Source: Clostridiales bacterium UBA1381
Lineage (GTDB): Bacteria; Bacillota; Clostridia; UBA1381
Assembly (NCBI GenBank): GCA_002305435.1
Contig: DBQZ01000110.1
Coordinates: 1-21,609 of the forward strand
Length of the DNA: 21,609 nucleotides
Reading direction: 5' to 3'
Below the pieces are notes generated by a model, which was not told where the DNA came from, searched no databases, and was given only the letters and a program-made list of their open reading frames with translations. Numbering within the stretch: position 1 is the stretch's first letter; every line of letters begins with the position of its first letter. Position numbers and translations under genes: made by a program. Shown here in pieces: positions 13,587-19,618 of the stretch.

Positions 13587-13775
13587 TCAGACAGCGCGCT
13601 GAACCTTTCCCGAACGAAGGCAGCGTGTGCAGATATTGACTGTTTTAACGGAACCGTTGACAACGGCTCTTACCTTTCTTACGTTGGGCTTCCAAGCTCT
13701 GTTGGATCTTCTGTGCGAGTGGCTGACTTTGATACCAAAGGTAACGCCCTTGCCGCATACATCGCATTTTGCCAT
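13587..13775 (-). CDS. rpmB: Large ribosomal subunit protein bL28
   Basis: This 62-residue ribosomal protein is the usual length for a Bacillota L28. It starts MAKCDVCGKGV and has the conserved SHSHRRSNRAWKPN segment. Four cysteines in two CxxC pairs (C4/C7 and C49/C52) make it the zinc-binding version. AGGAGGTG lies nine bases before the ATG. It is a single-gene unit with a strong promoter and terminator, divergent from hprK. Confidence 0.98.
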   Translation of the reverse strand: MAKCDVCGKGVTFGIKVSHSHRRSNRAWKPNVRKVRAVVNGSVKTVNICTRCLRSGKVQRAV

Positions 13776-13820
13776 GTTGGTTACACCTCCTAAAACTTGA
13801 CCTTAAACATAACACATGGT

Positions 13821-13849
13821 ATTATACCACAGCTTTTATCGTTTTGCAA
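13821..13849 (-). promoter_or_regulatory. Strong sigma-A-type promoter of rpmB
   Basis: The minus strand has TTGCAA (13844-13849), a 17-bp spacer with a TG dinucleotide near the -10 box, and a perfect TATAAT (13821-13826). An AT-rich stretch upstream may serve as an UP element. Confidence 0.88.
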
Positions 13850-13940
13850 GAGTTTTTTTAAAAATTTTCAAAAAATATGTATCTGTAACGATTTTTTCAC
13901 TATATTTTTAAAATATCTATAATAAATACCGATATTCTTA

Positions 13941-13969
13941 TTGAAAAATCCATCACAATATAGTATAAT
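13941..13969 (+). promoter_or_regulatory. Sigma-A-type promoter of the hprK-dnaE cluster
   Basis: TTGAAA (13941-13946), a 17-bp spacer and a perfect TATAAT (13964-13969) precede hprK by about 75 bases. No other strong promoter was seen up to dnaE, so this may drive the whole cluster. Confidence 0.85.
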
Positions 13970-13993
13970 ATTATGAGAGAATAACGAAACAAT

Positions 13994-14014
13994 GCCTTTT
14001 GGGGCAAGGCTTTT
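13994..14014 (+). promoter_or_regulatory. Small hairpin with T-run in the hprK leader
   Basis: GCCTT (13994-13998) and AAGGC (14006-14010) form a 5-bp stem followed directly by TTTT. It is short, so at most a weak attenuator. Confidence 0.25.
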
Positions 14015-14043
14015 GAAAAATACAGCAAACGGAGGAGCAAATC

Positions 14044-14982
14044 ATGATAGAGAGCGGCTTTACGATAGAGTTGTCGGCTGTGGCGGAAGAATTTCAGCTG
14101 GAGCTGCTTTATGAATCCACCGACTATGACAGTGTGCTGGTGGCAACGGCGGACGTTAACCGTCCGGGGCTGCAGCTGGTGGGATTTTTCGACCACTTTG
14201 ACCCGCAGCGCATACAGATAATGGGTAAGGTAGAGTTTACGTATCTTGACCAGTTCCCGATGGAGAAGAGGATGGAGCTTTTGGAAAAGCTCTTCCAGCA
14301 GCAGTTCCCGGCAATGGTGATAACAAGGGGTATGCAGGTGTATCCGGAAATGCTCACGCTTGCCGAGCGGTATGACAAGACGCTTCTGCGTACGGAGGTG
14401 GCGACCTCCGACTTTATGAGCGCCCTGATACGGTACCTAAACGTGCAGGTTGCGCCACGCAGGACACGTCACGGCGTATTGGTCGAGGTTTACGGCGAGG
14501 GAATACTCATAATGGGCGAGAGCGGCGTCGGAAAGAGCGAAACGGCGGTGGAGCTTGTAAAGCGTGGTCACCGTCTCGTAGCCGACGATGCGGTTGAGAT
14601 AAAGCGTGTGTCGGATACGACGCTTGTCGGTTCATCCCCGGCGATAATCCGCCATTTTGTGGAGGTAAGAGGTATCGGCATCATTGATATTAAGGAGATA
14701 TTCGGTATGGGCGCCGTAAAGGATACCGAAAGCATAAACATGGTAATACACTTGGAGCCGTGGCAGGAGGGCAAACAGTATGACCGTCTTGGCATGGTTG
14801 ACGAGTACACGAATATAATGGGAATAAACATACCGTCTCTGACAATCCCGGTAAAGCTTGGCAGGAATCTGGCGGTAATAGTAGAGGTGGCAGCTATGAA
14901 CAACCGCCAAAAGCGCATGGGCTATAACGCAGCGGTTGAGCTTAATAACCGTTTAATGGCGGAAATGGAAAAGGGAATGTAA
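14044..14982 (+). CDS. hprK: HPr kinase/phosphorylase
   Basis: This 312-residue bifunctional enzyme phosphorylates and dephosphorylates HPr on serine 46 in response to ATP, pyrophosphate and fructose bisphosphate, controlling carbon catabolite repression. After an N-terminal domain of about 130 residues come H143 in RHGVLVEVYG, Walker A GESGVGKS at 158-165, VADDAVEI at 179-186 and the family signature EVRGIGIIDIKEIFG at 207-221. The length is typical. GGAGG lies seven to nine bases before the ATG. It opens the long plus-strand cluster; no PTS or HPr gene is in the window. Confidence 0.97.
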   Translation: MIESGFTIELSAVAEEFQLELLYESTDYDSVLVATADVNRPGLQLVGFFDHFDPQRIQIMGKVEFTYLDQFPMEKRMELLEKLFQQQFPAMVITRGMQVYPEMLTLAERYDKTLLRTEVATSDFMSALIRYLNVQVAPRRTRHGVLVEVYGEGILIMGESGVGKSETAVELVKRGHRLVADDAVEIKRVSDTTLVGSSPAIIRHFVEVRGIGIIDIKEIFGMGAVKDTESINMVIHLEPWQEGKQYDRLGMVDEYTNIMGINIPSLTIPVKLGRNLAVIVEVAAMNNRQKRMGYNAAVELNNRLMAEMEKGM

Positions 14983-15008
14983 CAATATAAAAGAATGAGG
15001 TAGAAAAG

Positions 15009-15734
15009 ATGACAAAAATACTTGCAGACGTTCACTGTCATACCATTGCAAGCGACCACGCCTACAGCACGGTGCTTGAGATGGCAAAGGCGGCAGCTGA
15101 GGCGGGGCTTGAGGCGATAGCCATAACAGATCACGCCCCCGAGCTGGGAGACGGACCGCATTGGTGGCATTTTGACAACCTAAAGATAATCCCGCATGAG
15201 ATTTACGGCGTAAAAATCCTGCGCGGAATAGAGATGAACATTCTAAACAGCAGGGGTGAGGTAGACAGGATACCCCGCTCGACAATGAGCCGGCTTGATA
15301 TAGTTATTGCAAGCATCCATTCGCCATGCTACGGGAGCGAGGGCCTTGAGGATCACACCTCGTCATATATGGGAGCGCTTCAAAATCCGTTCGTGGATAT
15401 TATAGGCCACAGCGGAACTGCCGCCTATCCATACGACCACATGACGGTTGCAAAGAAGGCAAAGGAGCTTGGCAAGCTCATTGAGATAAACCAACATTCC
15501 TTTGTGGGAAGAGCCTCAAGCATCCCCAACTGCAAAAAGATAGCAGAAGCCTGCAAGGCGGCAGGGACTGGGATAGTCGTAAACTCGGATGCGCATATAA
15601 CTTTCGATCTTGGGGATTATTCGGACGCTCTTGCGCTTTTAAAGAGTATAGATTTTCCCGAGGAGCTGATAATAAACAGGAGCTACAGGACGCTTAAGGA
15701 GTTTTTGCGCCAGAGGAAAATAATAGGAGAATAA
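15009..15734 (+). CDS. PHP-domain phosphatase, YcdX-like
   Basis: This 241-residue protein is a complete PHP-fold metalloenzyme of the YcdX type, whose members are trinuclear-metal phosphatases of mostly unknown substrate. Metal-ligand motifs are in order: HCH at 9-11, D16-H17, ITDHAPE, GIEMNI, ASIHSP, IIGHSG, EINQHS and NSDAH. It has no polymerase or histidinol-specific extension. GAGGT lies before the ATG and the gene is 26 bases after hprK and 30 before murB. A PHP gene of this sort is often seen near rapZ-yvcK-whiA clusters of Clostridia, by memory. Histidinol phosphatase and CpsB-type tyrosine phosphatase are alternatives, but the DHAPELGDGPHWWHF loop fits YcdX better. Confidence 0.88.
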   Translation: MTKILADVHCHTIASDHAYSTVLEMAKAAAEAGLEAIAITDHAPELGDGPHWWHFDNLKIIPHEIYGVKILRGIEMNILNSRGEVDRIPRSTMSRLDIVIASIHSPCYGSEGLEDHTSSYMGALQNPFVDIIGHSGTAAYPYDHMTVAKKAKELGKLIEINQHSFVGRASSIPNCKKIAEACKAAGTGIVVNSDAHITFDLGDYSDALALLKSIDFPEELIINRSYRTLKEFLRQRKIIGE

Positions 15735-15764
15735 ATTTTGCCTTCGGGCGGAAAGGTTTGATAT

Positions 15765-16655
15765 ATGGACTGGAAAGAGGAGCTTTTGCAGGTCTGCCGG
15801 GACGTTGTTTTTGGCGAGGATATGAAAAAGCACACGTCCTTTCGTATAGGCGGGGCGGCTGAGGCCGTGGCGTCGCCGGCGGATTGTCGGGAAGCTGCGG
15901 CGGTGATAGGGCTGTGCCGCAGGCGGGGGATACCGCTTAATATAATAGGAAACGGCTCAAATCTTTTGGTGAGCGACGAGGGGATAGAGGGCGTTGTGAT
16001 GAAGCTTACCTCGATGTGCGAGGTGCGTATTGAGGGGGAGCGGATATATGCCCAAAGCGGGATACTTTTGTCCGCCCTTGCAAACCGTGCGGCAGAGGCG
16101 GGGCTTTCGGGGCTTGAATTTGCAGCCGGAATCCCGGGGACGCTTGGCGGCGGCATATTCATGAACGCCGGCGCTTACGGCGGCGAGCTTAAGGACGTTA
16201 TACTGTCGGTGGAATACCTTGATGAAGACGGGGAGCTTTGTACTGCCGACAAAGAGGAGCTTGATTTGGGATACAGGCACAGTATGTTCTCGGACAGAAA
16301 ATGCGCCGTGATGTCGTGCATGATGCAGCTTAAAAAAGGAGACAGTGCGCAGATACGCCAAACAATGGCGGAGCTCTCACGCCGGCGCAGGGAAAAGCAG
16401 CCGCTGGAGCTGCCGTCTGCGGGAAGTACGTTTAAGCGGCCGGAGGGGTATTTTGCCGGCAAGCTGATACAGGATGCGGGGCTTTCGGGCTTTAGCATTG
16501 GAGGGGCGCAGGTATCGCCGAAGCACGCAGGCTTTGTTGTAAATACCGGCGGGGCGACAGCAGCTGACGTTTTGGCGCTTATCGCCCATGTTAAAAAAAC
16601 AGTGAAAGAGAAATTCGGAGTAGAGCTCGAGCCGGAGGTAAGGCTCATAAAATAA
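15765..16655 (+). CDS. murB: UDP-N-acetylenolpyruvoylglucosamine reductase
   Basis: This 296-residue flavoenzyme reduces the MurA product with NADPH to UDP-N-acetylmuramic acid. The N-terminal FAD-binding part has HTSFRIGG and the IIGNGSNLLVSD loop; the middle has AGIPGTLGGGIFMNAGAYGGE; the C-terminal part has SAGSTFKRP with the proton-donor serine S221 and LEPEVR with the catalytic glutamate. The length and absence of the extra E. coli loop fit type II MurB. GGAAAGG lies nine bases before the ATG. Codon use is rich in GGG, CGG and GAG, unlike ilvC. It lies in a cluster with rapZ and yvcK, as commonly found in Bacillota. Confidence 0.97.
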   Translation: MDWKEELLQVCRDVVFGEDMKKHTSFRIGGAAEAVASPADCREAAAVIGLCRRRGIPLNIIGNGSNLLVSDEGIEGVVMKLTSMCEVRIEGERIYAQSGILLSALANRAAEAGLSGLEFAAGIPGTLGGGIFMNAGAYGGELKDVILSVEYLDEDGELCTADKEELDLGYRHSMFSDRKCAVMSCMMQLKKGDSAQIRQTMAELSRRRREKQPLELPSAGSTFKRPEGYFAGKLIQDAGLSGFSIGGAQVSPKHAGFVVNTGGATAADVLALIAHVKKTVKEKFGVELEPEVRLIK

Positions 16656-16695
16656 GCCGAGAGATCGGATGCGAAGGAAAAGAGGGATCATCAGA

Positions 16696-17556
16696 ATGCA
16701 GTTTATTATAATTTCAGGTATGTCGGGTTCGGGGAAAACTCAGGCGGTGCGGTTTTTTGAGGACGCAGGATATTTTTGCGTGGATAATATGCCGCCGGTG
16801 TTGATACCGAAGTTTGCAGAGATGCTCTCGTCCATAACGGGCAAGTACGATCGGGTCGCCCTGGTTATAGATGTGCGTGTCGGGGATATGATAAGCGAGC
16901 TTATAGACCAGATACAGCAGCTGAAAAAAAGCGGCCACGACTGCCGGCTGATATTCTTAAATGCCGATAATGAAACGCTTGTAAAACGGTATAAGGAAAC
17001 GAGGCGTTCGCATCCGGTGAGTGATAAAAAGGGGCTTTTGGCAAGCATAATAAAGGAGCGTGAAATGCTAAAGGAGCTCTACGAGGGAGCGGATTATGTA
17101 ATAGATACCTCGCTTATGAAGCATGACGAGCTTTCACGGGCTTTGAAAGGGATAGATTTTTGCGATGACGGCAAACCCCAGACGCTGACGGTAAATGTGA
17201 TGGCGTTCGGGTTTAAGTACGGGATGCCGCTCGATGCGGATCTTGTGTTCGATGTGCGCTGTTTCCCAAACCCGTTTTACATACCGGAGCTCAGGAAAAA
17301 GACCGGCAATGACAGAAAGGTTCAGGAATATGTGATGAGCTTTTCCGAGGCGAAGGAGTTCATGGATAAGCTCTGCGACATGATGCGGTTTTTGATGCCG
17401 CTTTATATCGAGGAGGGAAAGACCTCGCTCACAGTCGCTATCGGCTGCACCGGCGGCCGTCACCGCAGCGTGACGATGGCAAATGTTTTGGCTGCCGACC
17501 TTAAGCGGCAGGGCTACAGCGTGATAAGGAACGACCGCGATATAAAGCGGGGATAG
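16696..17556 (+). CDS. rapZ: RapZ/YvcJ-family nucleotide-binding regulator
   Basis: This protein of 286 residues is the RapZ/YvcJ P-loop protein. In enteric bacteria RapZ steers small-RNA decay and so glucosamine-6-phosphate synthesis; in Gram-positives the role is less defined, and YvcJ hydrolyses nucleotides. Walker A GMSGSGKT is at 8-15; the middle has VDVRVGDM and RRSHPVS; the C-terminal domain has FGFKYGMP, DVRCFPNPF and IGCTGGRHRSV. The frame opens at 16669, but the ATG at 16696 has AGAGGG nine bases upstream and gives the family's usual MQFIIISGMSGSGKT start. It lies between murB and yvcK. Confidence 0.95.
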   Translation: MQFIIISGMSGSGKTQAVRFFEDAGYFCVDNMPPVLIPKFAEMLSSITGKYDRVALVIDVRVGDMISELIDQIQQLKKSGHDCRLIFLNADNETLVKRYKETRRSHPVSDKKGLLASIIKEREMLKELYEGADYVIDTSLMKHDELSRALKGIDFCDDGKPQTLTVNVMAFGFKYGMPLDADLVFDVRCFPNPFYIPELRKKTGNDRKVQEYVMSFSEAKEFMDKLCDMMRFLMPLYIEEGKTSLTVAIGCTGGRHRSVTMANVLAADLKRQGYSVIRNDRDIKRG

Positions 17557-17585
17557 GTTTTCGTCCGGAAAGGATTGATGACAGT

Positions 17586-18581
17586 ATGCGTAATGATAAC
17601 ACTAAGGTAGTGGCCATAGGCGGCGGAACGGGACTGTCAACGATGCTGCGGGGTTTGAAAAACCAGACGCGCAAGATAACAGCCATTGTAAGCGTCGCCG
17701 ATGACGGCGGTTCTTCGGGCGTGCTGAGGGGCGATTATGGGATGCTGCCGCCGGGGGATGTCAGAAACTGCATAGCGGCTCTGGCGGAAACCGACCCGGT
17801 GCTCGATGAGCTTTTGAGCTACCGTTTTAAGGACGGTACGTTTAAGGGGCATAGCCTTGGGAACCTGTTTTTGGCGGCTCTAAACGAAATGTCCGCAAGC
17901 TTTGACGAGGCTGTGGATAAACTCTCCCATGCGCTTGGCGTTGTGGGGAAGATATACCCGGTCACAAATGAAGAGGTGACCTTATCGGCAGTGCTCGAGG
18001 ACGGCAGACAAATTGACGGCGAATCGCATATAGGCCACAGAAACGGCATGGAGGGAAAGGTGGATCATGTGTTTTTGACCCCGTCCCATCCAAAAGCTGT
18101 CGAGGGAGCCGTAAAGGCGCTTGACGAGGCGGATATAATCGTGCTCGGCCCCGGCAGCCTTTATACGAGCATAATCCCGAACCTGCTTGTTGACGGGATA
18201 CCGCAGGCGATAAAACGCAGTAAAGCGATAAAAATATACGTATGCAACCTGATGAGTCAGGCGGGGGAAACGGAGAATTACACTGTCCACGACCATTTGG
18301 AGGCTATAGAAAAACACAGCTATAAGGGGATTGTTGATTTCGTTATAGCCAATAACGAGCCGATACCGCAGTCGATAGTAAGCCGTTATGCAGAGGAGAA
18401 CGCTTATATGGTTGAGGTGGATGCGGAAAAGTTTACCGATCCGCATACAATGCTTGTACAGGGAGACCTGCTTTTGGTGCAGGACGAAAAATTAAGACAT
18501 AATTTCAGCCGTCTGGCAAGGGCTATAATGATACTTCAGCGGCGTATTGCAGGGCGGGGACAGCTCTACGATACGCATTAA
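17586..18581 (+). CDS. yvcK: YvcK/CofD-like gluconeogenesis factor
   Basis: This 331-residue cytoplasmic protein belongs to the YvcK family, which binds UDP-sugars and is required for growth on gluconeogenic carbon and for normal cell-wall synthesis in Bacillus and relatives. It has the glycine-rich nucleotide loop GGGTGLS at 12-18, VADDGGSSGVLR at 37-48, MLPPGDVRNCIAAL, HSLGNLFLAAL, VLGPGSLYTSIIPNLL and VCNLMSQAGETENY. CofD transferases share the fold but are archaeal or actinobacterial cofactor enzymes in another context. AAAGGA precedes the ATG. It is the usual partner of rapZ and whiA. Confidence 0.96.
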   Translation: MRNDNTKVVAIGGGTGLSTMLRGLKNQTRKITAIVSVADDGGSSGVLRGDYGMLPPGDVRNCIAALAETDPVLDELLSYRFKDGTFKGHSLGNLFLAALNEMSASFDEAVDKLSHALGVVGKIYPVTNEEVTLSAVLEDGRQIDGESHIGHRNGMEGKVDHVFLTPSHPKAVEGAVKALDEADIIVLGPGSLYTSIIPNLLVDGIPQAIKRSKAIKIYVCNLMSQAGETENYTVHDHLEAIEKHSYKGIVDFVIANNEPIPQSIVSRYAEENAYMVEVDAEKFTDPHTMLVQGDLLLVQDEKLRHNFSRLARAIMILQRRIAGRGQLYDTH

Positions 18582-18722
18582 GGCATAAGGCCCCTATAAA
18601 ACGATATAATATTTTTGAATATACTGTCTGTACGATGTGCAGGCGGTATTCTTGTAATAGGCGGCTGTTTTACAATTGGGAAAGAGAGCAACACTTGGCA
18701 ACAGGAAACGGAGTTGAGACGG
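18582..18722 (+). other. Gap between yvcK and whiA
   Basis: This 141-base gap is the largest inside the cluster. It holds a TATAAT (18605-18610) without a convincing -35 box, and an inverted repeat TTGTAA (18652-18657) / TTACAA (18670-18675). The whiA frame is open through most of it, but the encoded residues do not look like WhiA. Confidence 0.45.
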
Positions 18723-19598
18723 TTGTCATTTTCATCTGATATAAAAAACAGGCTTTGCGAAGCCGATTACTGCTGTCCACGCTGCGCTTTGGCGGAGCTT
18801 TCGGGGATGGTGCGCTTTGCGGGCAGCTTCAAAAACGGGCGGCTGAGGCTTGCGGGCGAAAATGAGCGGGTGGCAAAACGCACGCTTGATGATATAGCCG
18901 AAGTTTTCGGCATTAAAGCGCAGGTGAGCGGAGAGAGGCTATGGAGCATTTCCATTGAGGACGAGACGGAGCTTGAGAATATGGCAGAAGCTCTGCTGCC
19001 GGAACATTTCGGCGGGAGCGTGGAAGCAATTTTGCCGTTTTCGTGCTGCCGGGCAGCGTTTGTTAGGGGAGCCTTCCTCGGCGGCGGTTCGGTAAGCGAT
19101 CCGGAAAAGGGGTACCACATGGAATTTGCCGGACGGCGGCGGGAGTCTGCCGTGATCCTGCAAAAGGTGCTTGCCGCAAAGGGGTTTTCCTCGAAACTGA
19201 CAGAACGCAAGGGTACTTTTGTCGTTTATATAAAGGAATGTGAGAAGATAGCCGACATCCTCGGCTATATGGGGGCGGGGAAAAACGCCCTCGAGCTTTA
19301 CAATATACAGGCGGAAAAGGATATGCGAAACCGTGTAAACCGCCGTGTAAACTGTGAGACGGCAAACGTTGAAAAGGTGGCGCGGGCATCATGGCGGCAG
19401 CTTAGGGCGATAGATAAGATAGAAAAGGAAAAGGGGCTTGACACCCTGTCCGATACGCTGTTTGAAATGGCGAAGCTCAGGCGGGAATTTCCGGAGGACA
19501 GTTTAAAGGAGCTTGGCGAGAGGTTGTCGCCGCCTATAGGCAAATCCGGCGTCAACCACCGCTTGAACAGGATAATAGAAATAGCTGACGAGCTTTGA
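18723..19598 (+). CDS. whiA: Sporulation/division regulator WhiA
   Basis: This protein of about 291 residues is WhiA, a DNA-binding regulator with a LAGLIDADG homing-endonuclease-like N-terminal domain without nuclease activity and a C-terminal helix-turn-helix. It influences cell division and chromosome segregation in Gram-positives. The N-terminus SFSSDIKNRL and the CALAELSGMVRFAG segment begin the fold; AAFVRGAFLGGGSV is the central LAGLIDADG-like part; DTLFEMAKLRREFPEDSL through GKSGVNHRLNRI is the HTH. The frame extends upstream to 18615, but the TTG at 18723 has GGAG at nine-base spacing and puts the start where WhiA proteins begin (M/L-SFSS), so it is chosen. It lies 20 bases before dnaE. 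Confidence 0.93.
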   Translation: MSFSSDIKNRLCEADYCCPRCALAELSGMVRFAGSFKNGRLRLAGENERVAKRTLDDIAEVFGIKAQVSGERLWSISIEDETELENMAEALLPEHFGGSVEAILPFSCCRAAFVRGAFLGGGSVSDPEKGYHMEFAGRRRESAVILQKVLAAKGFSSKLTERKGTFVVYIKECEKIADILGYMGAGKNALELYNIQAEKDMRNRVNRRVNCETANVEKVARASWRQLRAIDKIEKEKGLDTLSDTLFEMAKLRREFPEDSLKELGERLSPPIGKSGVNHRLNRIIEIADEL

Positions 19599-19618
19599 CA
19601 GGGAAAGGAGAGAAGCGG

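Noticed and set aside
16669..16695. Upstream ATG for rapZ
   Set aside because: It adds nine residues not typical of the family and lacks a good ribosome binding site, while the ATG at 16696 has AGAGGG nine bases away.
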